Positions 43,192-52,305 of a stretch of DNA of 64,000 nt are shown here, in pieces. Location: contig OZ244817.1 in NCBI GenBank assembly GCA_965220305.1, positions 3,100,001-3,164,000 on the forward strand, given 5' to 3'. The translations under genes were made by a program, and so were the position numbers. Position 1 is the first letter of the stretch, and every line of letters begins with the position of its first letter. The notes under the pieces are model-generated. The model did no database searches, had not been told where the DNA came from, and was given only the letters and a program-made list of their open reading frames with translations. The stretch comes from G965220305 sp965220305. Its GTDB lineage: Bacteria; Chloroflexota; Dehalococcoidia; Lucifugimonadales; UBA3495.

Positions 43192-44148
43192 ATGTTCGGA
43201 ATATTCAAACGCAACCGAGAAGCCAACCGGGTCCGTACTGAGGAAGGCGTAAAGCGTAGCCGAGACCGCTGGTTCGGGCGGGTGTTGGACCTGCTGCGGA
43301 CATCACGGTTGGATGACTCCACGTGGGAAGAGTTGGAAGAGATTCTGATTTCCTCCGACGTGGGCGTCGAGACTTCATTAAGCGTTATCGAGGACCTGAA
43401 AGCCAGGGTCAGGGAAGATTCCATCCAGGACCCGGACCAGGTCTTTCAATACTTGAAGGACACTTTGACCCAGGGCTTGGAAGAGGATGTCCCTTCCGAC
43501 CTTTGGCTGGATGACGACGACCATACCGGGCCTTTCGTTATTCTCATGGTGGGGGTCAACGGCGTTGGAAAGACCACCAGCATCGCCAAGCTGGCCCACC
43601 ATTTCACCCAGGCGGGCAAGAAGGTCGTCCTGGGTGCGGCTGACACCTTCCGCGCGGCTGCCGAAGAGCAGTTGGAAGTGCTGGGGCAGCGGGTTGGGGT
43701 AGATGTTATCAGTCACCAGCCCGGGGCCGACCCTGGGGCCGTGGCCTACGACTCCTACGAAGCCTGCCGGTCTCGCGGGGCCGACGTATTGATAGTCGAT
43801 ACAGCGGGAAGGCTGCATACCAAGTCCAACCTGATGGCGGAACTGCAAAAGGTGCACCGGGTTATCAACCGGCTTGACCCCAGCGCCCCGCACCAGGTCC
43901 TGCTGACCATCGACGCCACCACCGGACACAACGGCTTGGCCCAAGCCAAGGCTTTCAGTGAATCGGTGGGTTGCAGTGGTATTTTCCTGGCCAAGCTGGA
44001 CGGCACGGCCCGGGGCGGTATCGTCCTGGCCATCAAGCAAGAGTTGGGGATACCGATACTCTTCATCGGGACCGGGGAGTCCCTGGATGACATCTCCCCC
44101 TTCGATGCCCGGGAGTTCGTGGACTCCCTGCTGGCCCCCACGGCCTAG
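43192..44148 (+). CDS. ftsY: Signal recognition particle receptor FtsY
   Basis: 318 residues: short N-terminal A domain, four-helix N domain (DDSTWEELEEILISSDVG), then the G domain with GVNGVGKTTSIAKLA, DTFRAAAEEQL, DTAGRLHTK, AKLDGTARGG and a GTGE close. GTPase that docks the SRP-ribosome complex on the membrane. The acidic A domain is nearly absent, as in other Chloroflexota. Usually smc stands between rnc and ftsY; here they are adjacent. Confidence 0.95.
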   Translation: MFGIFKRNREANRVRTEEGVKRSRDRWFGRVLDLLRTSRLDDSTWEELEEILISSDVGVETSLSVIEDLKARVREDSIQDPDQVFQYLKDTLTQGLEEDVPSDLWLDDDDHTGPFVILMVGVNGVGKTTSIAKLAHHFTQAGKKVVLGAADTFRAAAEEQLEVLGQRVGVDVISHQPGADPGAVAYDSYEACRSRGADVLIVDTAGRLHTKSNLMAELQKVHRVINRLDPSAPHQVLLTIDATTGHNGLAQAKAFSESVGCSGIFLAKLDGTARGGIVLAIKQELGIPILFIGTGESLDDISPFDAREFVDSLLAPTA

Positions 44149-44283
44149 CCCTGGCCGTTGCGTCTGGCTGGCAGGCCCGCCTAAATCCCCCCTTGTCTAC
44201 TAGCGACTGCGAGAAACGTCTCCCACCTGCTCGGTGCCCTCGTTCTTGGCCTTGTCAGTAATTCCCATTGCAGGCGACAGCCC

Positions 44284-46689
44284 ATGCTAGACGTCCTGGC
44301 CTGGCTCCTGGTAATAGAGGTGTTGGGAATCCTGGCATTTCCCCTCGCTTTTCTGCTGTTCCGTCGCCTCCCCGACCGGGGATACACCTTGACCAAACCC
44401 CTGGGCCTCGCCTTCTTCTCCTACGTTTATTGGCTCCTGGGGCTTACAGGACTCATCCCCAATTCACCCTTCACCATAGCCGTCATACTCCTGGCGGGCC
44501 TGGTTGGTGCGTCCTGGTTGGCCCGAAACCGCCTCCAACAAGTCCGCTGCTTCCTGAAGCGGGAATGGCCGACCCTGCTGGTGGCCGAGGGAATCTTCCT
44601 GGCCTTCTTCCTGGTGTGGTTGGGCTTGGTGTCCCAGTTTCCCGCCATCAATCACACGGAAAAACCGATGGATTTCGCCTTCTTCAACGCGGCGCTGGTC
44701 GGCGAGAGCTTCCCGCCGGAAGACCCGTGGCTGTCCGGACATCCCATCAGCTATTACTACTTCGGCCACCTTATGATGGCCTTCCTCAACAAGATAACCG
44801 CCGTACCCTCCAGTGTTGGGTACAACATAGCCATTTCCCTGGCGCCGGCGCTGGTGGCGATCGGCTGCTTCGGGCTGCTCCACAATTTGGTAAGGTTGTC
44901 CGGCGGCCAGCCAAGGACCGCCTTCGGTTTTGGCCTATTGGCCGTGGTGTTGGTGACCCTGATGGGCAACCTGGAGGGTGTCCTGGAATTTGCCCACGCT
45001 CGGGGCTGGGGCGACGCCGGGTTTTGGCAGTGGGTCGCCGTCAAGAGCCTGGCGGGAGAAACCGCCTCGGGTTCCGGCATCTTTCCGGGAGACTCCTGGT
45101 GGTGGTGGCGAGCTACCCGGGTGATTGACACCCTGGATGGTGGGCAGAGCTTGGACTATACCATCACCGAGTTTCCCTTTTTCAGCTTTATCCTGGGTGA
45201 CCTGCACCCCCACGTTGTGGGCCTGCCTTTCCTGCTATTGTTTCTGTCCCTTTCCTTGGCCCAACTGCTGCCGGGAAACGCCCTGGGGCCGAAATGGTTG
45301 CGGACTGCACCCCAGGAGGCCCTGGCAACGTCGCTGCTTCTGGGGGCGGTAGCCTTCACCAATTTCTGGGACTTTCCCGTTTGCCTGGCGGTGTGGACGC
45401 TGATTGTCTACCTCAAGAACTATGCCCGGGAGACTGCGAATAGCCCCCTGGAACATACCCGCGTACTCGTCAGGACAACCTTCTCCTCGGCCCTGGTCGT
45501 GGCGCCCGTGGCCGTCTTAGCCGTGCTCCTTTTCCTGCCCTTCTACCTGGGATTGAGCAGCCAGGCCTCGGGGATACTTCCGGTGGGTGAGGTGGGCACC
45601 AGGCCATTCCTGTTCTTCCTGGTCATGGGGGTGTTGTCTCTGCTGGGCGTTTCCTTTTTGCTGCGGCAACTGCCGGGCCTTTCCCGGCCTGGACCCCAGG
45701 ACGTGCCTGCCATCGGCCTAATAATTGCGGCAACCCTGCTGCCCGTGTTGCTCTGGGTCCTGATGTACGTGGCGTTGACATTGATTACCGAAGGAGCCCC
45801 GCCCGGCTTCCCCAACCTATTCTGGCGAATCTTATGGGTGTTGCCGGGGATGCTTGTATTTGGCTTGGCAACCTTCAGCGCCAGCCAACGCACCCGCTTG
45901 GGCCGAGAGGGGGTACTGGCCTTCCCCCTGTTGCTGCTGGCGGTGGGATCTTTGCTGCTAATCGGGGCCGAGCTCTTCTACCTGGTAGACCTGTTCGGCA
46001 ATAGAATGAACACCGTGTTCAAGACCTACTATCAGGCCTGGCTGCTCCTGGGACTCGCCGGAGCCTACGGAATCTACTACTGGCATTCCCGCCGACCGTG
46101 GCGGCCCGTGGCTTTTCGCATCGGGCACTACGCCTGGACCAGCGTTGTTGGAGTGTTGGTGGCCCTGTCCCTATACTACCCAGTGGGAGCCACGCTGGAG
46201 CGGACCGGCTTCCTGGACCCTCAGCAGAGTGGCCAGGATAATACTCTGGATGGACTGGCCTTTCTGCGGCGGGTTGACCCGGCGGAGTACGCTGCAATAG
46301 TCTGGCTGCGGGACGAGGCCACCCCCGGTCGCATTGTTGAGGCCGTTGGCGGCGACTACTCGGCCTACGGGAGGGTTTCATCCAGCACCGGTCTGCCGAC
46401 GGTGCTGGGCTGGGCCGGACACGAGCACCAATGGCGGGGCGACACATCCCTTTTCGACGGTCGCAGTGACGACGTAGCGCAGATTTATCGGAGCAATGAC
46501 GCCGCCGCAGTTGGCGAGCTTCTGAATCATTACGGCATTCGGTACGTGTATTGGGGTTCCCGGGAACGGGACAGCTACGGCAACGGCCACCTGGAGGAGT
46601 TCGAGGGTCTCTTGAAAACCGTCTTTCAGCGCGGCGGCGTAATAATCTATGAAAGAGTGGGTCTCGTGGAAGGGAGTGATGGGCGTTAA
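44284..46689 (+). CDS. DUF2298 (Chlor_Arch_YYY) giant membrane protein
   Basis: 801 residues with about sixteen membrane segments. The name-giving motif HPISYYYFGHLMMAF is at about 157-171, and WWWWRATRVID and FPFFSFILGDLHPHVVGLP follow. These are hallmarks of the YYY family seen in Chloroflexi and archaea, probably GT-C-type glycosyltransferases using lipid-linked sugars; the D-L-H-P-H is a plausible acidic/His active site. The stop overlaps the Agl23-like gene by 11 bp. Mid-cluster start of a four-gene operon. Confidence 0.9.
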   Translation: MLDVLAWLLVIEVLGILAFPLAFLLFRRLPDRGYTLTKPLGLAFFSYVYWLLGLTGLIPNSPFTIAVILLAGLVGASWLARNRLQQVRCFLKREWPTLLVAEGIFLAFFLVWLGLVSQFPAINHTEKPMDFAFFNAALVGESFPPEDPWLSGHPISYYYFGHLMMAFLNKITAVPSSVGYNIAISLAPALVAIGCFGLLHNLVRLSGGQPRTAFGFGLLAVVLVTLMGNLEGVLEFAHARGWGDAGFWQWVAVKSLAGETASGSGIFPGDSWWWWRATRVIDTLDGGQSLDYTITEFPFFSFILGDLHPHVVGLPFLLLFLSLSLAQLLPGNALGPKWLRTAPQEALATSLLLGAVAFTNFWDFPVCLAVWTLIVYLKNYARETANSPLEHTRVLVRTTFSSALVVAPVAVLAVLLFLPFYLGLSSQASGILPVGEVGTRPFLFFLVMGVLSLLGVSFLLRQLPGLSRPGPQDVPAIGLIIAATLLPVLLWVLMYVALTLITEGAPPGFPNLFWRILWVLPGMLVFGLATFSASQRTRLGREGVLAFPLLLLAVGSLLLIGAELFYLVDLFGNRMNTVFKTYYQAWLLLGLAGAYGIYYWHSRRPWRPVAFRIGHYAWTSVVGVLVALSLYYPVGATLERTGFLDPQQSGQDNTLDGLAFLRRVDPAEYAAIVWLRDEATPGRIVEAVGGDYSAYGRVSSSTGLPTVLGWAGHEHQWRGDTSLFDGRSDDVAQIYRSNDAAAVGELLNHYGIRYVYWGSRERDSYGNGHLEEFEGLLKTVFQRGGVIIYERVGLVEGSDGR

Positions 46690-49297
46690 CCTGGCAATTC
46701 TCCGTTACCGGGCCGCTGGGAGTTGGCGCGGAATTCCGCGTTTCTGGTCCGGCTGGCGGTTCGGCTGGTTGGAGGCCGCTTTTCTGGCCCTGGTTCTGCT
46801 GGCCCTGGGAATGCGGTTGTGGGAACTGAACGGTCGGGCCATGCACTATGACGAGGCGATTCACCTCCACTTCTCCTGGGTGCTGTATAGGCTGGAAGGT
46901 TTCATTCACTCGCCTTGGATGCACGGCCCCTTCCAGATTGAGCTTACGGCCCTGATGCTGGGCATTTTTGGCGACAGCGACTTCGCGGCCCGGCTGGGTT
47001 ATGCCCTTTTCGGCGCGGCCCTGGTGGGGCTCCCCTACTTCTTTCGCCACTACCTGGGCCGGGCGGGTTCGTTGTGTTCATCGGTAATGCTGATGCTGTC
47101 TCCGGCCCTGCTCTATTTCAGCCGCTTTGGCCGCAACGACATAATAATGGTCTTTCTGGCCGTCCTGCTGTTGGTATTGATGTGGCGGTACGTCAACGAG
47201 AGCCGGGACCGCTACCTCTACCTGGCGTCGGCAGTATTGGCCGTGATGTTCGCCACCAAAGAGACGTCCTACTTCGTGGCGCTGATTTTCGGCGGAACGA
47301 TGTTTGTGCTGGCCCTGCCCCAGTTGGTCCCTGGCGTCTTGGGCAGGGTCCGGTTTGATGGCCTCGCGGGTCCCGCCGGGTTCCTGATGCTGATGTTTAC
47401 CCTCACCTTGCCCCAGGGCTCGTCGGCAATAGGCATCTTCCAGGACTACCTGGGGCTGGTGCTGGTCAACCCCGACCCGCTCACCGGACAGGCGGTCGCC
47501 AACCCCGACGGCACCCAGGGGCTGGTGGGCGGCCCCGCCTGGGCCGGGGTGATGGTTACGCTGCCCCTGGTCCCGACGTCGTGGTGGCTCCCCCCGGCCG
47601 CCCTGCTGCTAACGACGGGAGGCCTGTTCTTCCTGACCGGCAGGCCTCACCGTTCCCTGGGGCAGATGGTCCCCAGGATTGGGGTCCCCGTGGCGTCGGT
47701 CGTCGCCGTGTACCTGTCAATTTTTCGTCCCTTCAGCTTTTCAGTGGTGGGAGACAGCAGCCTGACCGCAGTCGACTTTGCCGTGGCGGGGGTGGTGGTA
47801 GTATTGGCCCTTGTCGCTCTGGTCTACTGGCGTTATTCCTGGCGCCGGGTGGTGCTCCTGCTGGGCCTGCCGGCCCTTCTGGCGACAGTCTTTTCGGCCT
47901 TATTCACACCCATTGTCAACGTGGATACCCTGGTAAACGGTTTGTTGCCCGCCGGCATCACCGTGGACGCCTCCGCCAACGTGATTCCGTTGAATTACCT
48001 GGTAGCCGCCGGTGTGCTCACCTTCACGTCGTTGCTTTCCGTTGCCATCGGCGTCGCTTGGCGCGGGGGCGTGTGGCTGGCCTGCGCCGCCATTTTTTAC
48101 ATAATCTGGGTGGCCCTTTACACCACCATTTTCACCAATTGGGCGGGCATCTTCAGCGGCGTGTGGCAGGGAATGGGGTACTGGCTAGCCCAACAGGACG
48201 TGGCCCGGGGCAACCAGCCCTGGTACTACTACCTGGTGGGAATTTCGGTCTACGAACTCTTGCCGGTGTTGGCCGGGGTCCTGGGGGCCATCTACTACCT
48301 GAGAAAGGGAGATATACTGGGGTTGGTCCTGGCGTTGTGGGCCGGAGCTAACCTGTTGGCCTACACAGTCGCCAGCGAGAAGATGCCCTGGTTGCTGGTG
48401 AACATCACCGTGCCCTTCATACTGCTGGGCGGAAGGGCCCTGGGCGACCTGGTGGAACGGGTCCCCTGGGGGCGAGTAGCCAGGAACGGGTCTGCGCTGC
48501 TCTTGGTGTTGGCGCCTTTGTCCGTCGCCATCGGTGTTTACTTGGTATGGGAATACGTGGACGTGGGCAGTCCCTTCGCCGCCTCCCAGTGGGGACTGCT
48601 GATGCTCTTCTGCGCTGCCTTGGTCTTGGCGGCCTACCTGGCGCGGCTGGCGCGGCCTCCCTCCGGAGCGGCGTTGGTAGCCCTGGGCCTGGCCGGGGCG
48701 CTCTTGGCCTTTGGGACATGGACGGCGTGGCGGGCCGCCTACACCTACGACGATTCCAACAAGGAGCTTCTGGTGTACGCCCAGGGGAGCGCCCATCTGC
48801 CGCAGACCTTTCAGCAGTTGGACCGCCAGGTCTTCCGGTCGCCGCCCCAGGGGGAAGCGGTCCGGGTCGACTATGACCTGTGGTTCCCCTTCCAATGGTA
48901 TGTCAGGCACCAGGAAAAGCAGGGAACCCTGGCCTTCTCCTGCTTCAAGAAAGAGGGTGAGGAGGGCTGGCATTCTGGCTGCGTTCCGGCCAATGAAGCT
49001 CCCGAGGGCAGCGCCCTGCTGGTGGATGCCCGGCGCAGCGCCGTATCTTCGTCAACCCTGGGCGAACTGAACAAGGAAGGGCCGTTACGAAACCTGTTAT
49101 GGTTCCCCGAGACCTACCGAAGACCCGGAGAGGACCGGGGAGCTGAGGAATTCGACGAGCAGCTGGTCAAAGACTTCCAGTTCTTCGGGGAGGCTGCGGC
49201 CAGTCGGGACAAGTGGCGGGCAGTCTTGGACTACGTCCTGTTGCGCAGAATGGAGAACGACTGGTTCGCTTCCGAGTACTATAGCTACTTGCCTTAG
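46679..49297 (+). CDS. Agl23-like (TIGR03663) membrane protein
   Basis: 872 residues, many membrane segments. The first loop MHYDEAIHLHFSWVLYR (H-Y-D-E acidic pair) and FSRFGRNDIIMVFLAV are typical of GT-C glycosyltransferases of the flippase-associated Agl23 type that adjoin DUF2298 genes in Chloroflexi and archaea. The C-terminal 150 residues are soluble. ATG 46679 follows GGAAGGGAG and overlaps the previous stop, so it is coupled. ATG-like starts upstream (46649) lack a site. Confidence 0.88.
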   Translation: MGVNLAILRYRAAGSWRGIPRFWSGWRFGWLEAAFLALVLLALGMRLWELNGRAMHYDEAIHLHFSWVLYRLEGFIHSPWMHGPFQIELTALMLGIFGDSDFAARLGYALFGAALVGLPYFFRHYLGRAGSLCSSVMLMLSPALLYFSRFGRNDIIMVFLAVLLLVLMWRYVNESRDRYLYLASAVLAVMFATKETSYFVALIFGGTMFVLALPQLVPGVLGRVRFDGLAGPAGFLMLMFTLTLPQGSSAIGIFQDYLGLVLVNPDPLTGQAVANPDGTQGLVGGPAWAGVMVTLPLVPTSWWLPPAALLLTTGGLFFLTGRPHRSLGQMVPRIGVPVASVVAVYLSIFRPFSFSVVGDSSLTAVDFAVAGVVVVLALVALVYWRYSWRRVVLLLGLPALLATVFSALFTPIVNVDTLVNGLLPAGITVDASANVIPLNYLVAAGVLTFTSLLSVAIGVAWRGGVWLACAAIFYIIWVALYTTIFTNWAGIFSGVWQGMGYWLAQQDVARGNQPWYYYLVGISVYELLPVLAGVLGAIYYLRKGDILGLVLALWAGANLLAYTVASEKMPWLLVNITVPFILLGGRALGDLVERVPWGRVARNGSALLLVLAPLSVAIGVYLVWEYVDVGSPFAASQWGLLMLFCAALVLAAYLARLARPPSGAALVALGLAGALLAFGTWTAWRAAYTYDDSNKELLVYAQGSAHLPQTFQQLDRQVFRSPPQGEAVRVDYDLWFPFQWYVRHQEKQGTLAFSCFKKEGEEGWHSGCVPANEAPEGSALLVDARRSAVSSSTLGELNKEGPLRNLLWFPETYRRPGEDRGAEEFDEQLVKDFQFFGEAAASRDKWRAVLDYVLLRRMENDWFASEYYSYLP

Positions 49298-49412
49298 TTG
49301 CGTCGCACCCCGATAATGGTCGGGCTTGCTGCCAGGGTCTCCCCTAAAGGGTTCAACGGCTCTCGACGGCAATGGCCCTCTTATCTAGGGAATCGCTGGA
49401 AGGACTTAGTTT

Positions 49413-50510
49413 TTGTCATTCAATAGTTTCCGGGTTTGGTTGGGGCTGGGCGTTAGCCTCCTCTTGCTGCTGGTCCTGCTCTACAGGGTGGACCTCCGGG
49501 AAGTTTTGGCTTCCTTGAGGGAAGCCAATTACCTCTACGCTGCGCCGGCGATAGCCGTGTACTTCTTGGCGGTCTATTTCCGGGCGGTCCGCTGGCGTTA
49601 CTTGTTGTCCGTGGTTGGCGAGTTTCCCGCCGCCCGACTGTACCCGGTGGTGGTCATCGGCTACATGGTCAACAACCTGCTCCCGGCCCGGGTCGGCGAG
49701 TTGGCCCGGGCCTACTATCTGTCCCAACGCGAAGAGGTGAGCGCCAGCACCGGCCTGGCGACCATTGCCGTGGAACGGGTCTACGACGGCTTGATGCTGC
49801 TGGCCTTCGTGGCCTTCAGCGCGCCGATACTGCTCCTGCTGGGGCACTTCGACCGCACCCACGACGCCTACCGCACCGGCGCCCTGGTCCTGGCTCCCAT
49901 CGTCATGGCGATGTTCCTGGGAGCCCTGGCTGTCCTCACTTTCGCTTCGTCGCCCAGGTTTCTTCGGGTCGTTGGTTGGGCCATCGGGCTGGCTCCGCCA
50001 CGGTTCCGGCCCCGGGCCCAGGAACTGGTCAGCCGTTTTATCGACGGCCTGAGTGTCCTCCGTTCCCCGCGACGGCAGTTGGCGGTGTTTCTCAAGTCCC
50101 TGCCGGTGTGGCTGGTGGAATGCGTCGTGTATATCCTGGTGGGCTACTCCTTCGGGATCCACCATTACTTCGATTCCTTTGGGGTATTGCTGCTGGTGAT
50201 GCTGTTGCTGACGGCAACCTCCAACCTGGCCGCCGCATTGCCCGCCAGCGTAGGGGGCATCGGACCCTTCGAGGTGGCGGCCCAGCAGACCCTGGTAATC
50301 CTTGGAGTGGGGGCTACGTTGGGCGCGGTGTATGCGGGTTTTCTGCACCTGGTTGCCCTCTGGCTGCCGGTAAATCTGCTGGGCCTGGCCCTGCTGTGGC
50401 GGCAACACTTGTCCTTCGGGCGGCTGGTAAGCCTGCGCAGAGAGGCCGACCATGAGCCCCCGGCCGGATACGGCAGGGCGATTCCGCAGCCCAACGAAGA
50501 AACTCCGTGA
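49413..50510 (+). CDS. Flippase-like (LPG-synthase TM) membrane protein
   Basis: 365 residues with about eight membrane segments. YFRAVRWRYLLSVVGEFP, NNLLPARVGELARAYYLSQR and ALPASVGGIGPFEVAAQQ are the superfamily marks, paralogous to 21020-21991. Placed after the two GT-C-like genes, transport or positioning of a lipid-linked sugar is a reasonable guess. TTG 49413 follows GGAAGGA. It overlaps the FAD gene by 4 bp. Confidence 0.85.
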   Translation: MSFNSFRVWLGLGVSLLLLLVLLYRVDLREVLASLREANYLYAAPAIAVYFLAVYFRAVRWRYLLSVVGEFPAARLYPVVVIGYMVNNLLPARVGELARAYYLSQREEVSASTGLATIAVERVYDGLMLLAFVAFSAPILLLLGHFDRTHDAYRTGALVLAPIVMAMFLGALAVLTFASSPRFLRVVGWAIGLAPPRFRPRAQELVSRFIDGLSVLRSPRRQLAVFLKSLPVWLVECVVYILVGYSFGIHHYFDSFGVLLLVMLLLTATSNLAAALPASVGGIGPFEVAAQQTLVILGVGATLGAVYAGFLHLVALWLPVNLLGLALLWRQHLSFGRLVSLRREADHEPPAGYGRAIPQPNEETP

Positions 50511-51841
50511 GGGTGGGAATCGTCGGTGGCGGGGCCGCCGGGCTGGCAGCCGCTTACGAACTGACCAAGAGGGGGCATTACGCCGAGGTGTTCGAGCAGG
50601 CCCCCTTCCTGGGGGGGCAGGCGTCCACGTTTGAAGTGGGCGGCGGCCATTTGGAGCGGGGCTACCACCACCTCTTCGTCAGCGACACCGACATGGTGGA
50701 ATTAGTCCACGAGCTGGGCTTGGGGGATAAACTCGCCTGGCTGGAATCCAAGGTCGGTCTCTTCCACGACGGGAAGATTTGGGACTTTTCCACCCCCCTG
50801 GACCTGCTTCGCTTCTCTCCCTTGACTCTGGCCCAGAGGCTGCGGCTGGGGTTCTGGACTTACATTCTGCAGAAGACCCGGAACTGGCGGAAGTTCGAGG
50901 GGGTTACGGCTACCGAGTGGCTGAGCCAACATATGGGCGAGGCGGCTTACCGGGTAATCTGGGAACCGATGCTGCGGGGCAAGTTCGGCGAGTACTACGA
51001 CCAGGTGAGCATGACCTGGCTGTGGGGCAAGATTTACCTGCGGGTGGCTTCCCGGGGAAAGGGTATGCAGAAGGAGCGGTTGGGCTATCCCCTGGGCAGC
51101 TTCGGTGAGGTCTTTGACTTATTGGGCCAGCGAATCGGCGACCAGGGGGGCGAGGTGCACATCTCCGCCAGGGTCAACCGGGTGGTGGTCGAAGACGATG
51201 CGGCGGCAGGGCTGGAGGTGGAACTGCCGGGACAGCGGGCGGAGACCAGGGCCTACGACGCCGTAATCGCCACCACTCCTTCCTATGTTTTCACCCGGCT
51301 GGCGCCCCCTCTACCCCAGGAGTACCAGGATAGGCTTACTAATGTTCGTTACCTGTCGGCGGTCCTGCTCATCCTGGTTCTGGACCGCCCGTTGTCTTCC
51401 AAGTACTGGCTCAACGTGGCCGACCGCAACCTGCCCTTTGTCGGCATCATCGAGCACACCAATATGATAGACCGCTCCCTTTACGGGGGTAAGCACATCG
51501 TGTACCTGACCAACTACCCCAGCCGGGACAGCGAGTTGTACCAGAAAAGCGGTGAGGAACTGCTGCGGGAATTTGCCCCTCATCTGCAAAAGATAAACCC
51601 GGACTTTCAGCTTTCCTGGGTTGAGGAGTTCTTTCACCACCGGGTGGACGGCGCCCAACCCATAATAGGGGTCAACTACAGCCAGCGAATCCCCGACCAC
51701 CGGACTCCCATCAAGAGCCTGTACCTGGCCAACACGACCCAGATATACCCCGAGGACCGCGGCACCAACTACTCGGTGCGGATGGGCCGGCAGGTGGCCC
51801 GAATGGTCCTGGAAGATTTTGCCCCAACTGCGTCGGAGTAA
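50507..51841 (+). CDS. FAD-dependent oxidoreductase (amine-oxidase/protoporphyrinogen-oxidase-like)
   Basis: 444 residues. RVGIVGGGAAGLAAAYEL is the Rossmann FAD loop (GGGxAG), followed by VFEQAPFLGGQAST with the Glu that binds ribose. The close, LYLANTTQIYPEDRGTNYS, is the C-terminal FAD contact. Homologues in glycan clusters resemble UDP-galactopyranose mutase and desaturases of lipids. Substrate unknown. GTG 50507 overlaps the previous TGA (GTGA). Confidence 0.85.
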   Translation: MRVGIVGGGAAGLAAAYELTKRGHYAEVFEQAPFLGGQASTFEVGGGHLERGYHHLFVSDTDMVELVHELGLGDKLAWLESKVGLFHDGKIWDFSTPLDLLRFSPLTLAQRLRLGFWTYILQKTRNWRKFEGVTATEWLSQHMGEAAYRVIWEPMLRGKFGEYYDQVSMTWLWGKIYLRVASRGKGMQKERLGYPLGSFGEVFDLLGQRIGDQGGEVHISARVNRVVVEDDAAAGLEVELPGQRAETRAYDAVIATTPSYVFTRLAPPLPQEYQDRLTNVRYLSAVLLILVLDRPLSSKYWLNVADRNLPFVGIIEHTNMIDRSLYGGKHIVYLTNYPSRDSELYQKSGEELLREFAPHLQKINPDFQLSWVEEFFHHRVDGAQPIIGVNYSQRIPDHRTPIKSLYLANTTQIYPEDRGTNYSVRMGRQVARMVLEDFAPTASE

Positions 51842-51908
51842 CGTTCCCCCGCTGGGACCACTTCGGGGCGACGAACCTTCTCCGTAAGCGCCACTCCCGT
51901 CAACGATC

Positions 51909-51935
51909 CGTCATTCCCGCGAAGGCGGGAATCCA
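51909..51935. repeat. dRS3-like palindromic repeat
   Basis: CGTCATTCCCGCGAAGGCGG, continuing GAATCCA. Confidence 0.75.
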
Positions 51936-52111
51936 TTGGCGCGAGTTGGCAGATGCACCCGTTATCTCGGACATTCATGCGTCATGTGTGGTACTTGAGG
52001 GCTGCGCCGGTGTGCAGTGTTGTCGCCTTTTTGATACACCCTCGCTCACCCCGAGCTTGTCGAAGGGCCGTCCGTGGTTCGACAAGCTCACCATGAGCGG
52101 GTCAAACCACC

Positions 52112-52139
52112 ATCATTCCCGCGAGGGCAGGAATCCAGG
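52112..52139. repeat. dRS3-like palindromic repeat, slightly decayed
   Basis: ATCATTCCCGCGAGGGCAGG, continuing AATCCAGG, one stem mismatch. Confidence 0.65.
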
Positions 52140-52305
52140 GGCGGTTGGGGAAAGGCGGCCTCCCTATCGGGGGAGTTGGTCTCAACCAGGAGAATTGAAT
52201 TGTCCTGGGCCTTCCCGACTCCCAGATGCAGCCCGTTTTTCCCTATGTTAAACTGGGCTTCTGGTACCTGCCACATCCGAGTTTCTGTCTGAGGAGTAAG
52301 CGTTT

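Larger units (their letters stand above)
51842..52305. other. Repeat-rich intergenic region before ggt
   Basis: 464 bp with two dRS3-like repeats (51909-51935, 52112-52139) and, at 52055-52095, GAGCTTGTCGAAGGGCCG followed by an inverted GTTCGACAAGCTCACC, a hairpin of the Chloroflexi-common CTTGTCGAA type. GGT's own promoter would lie near 52230-52270. No gene. Confidence 0.6.
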
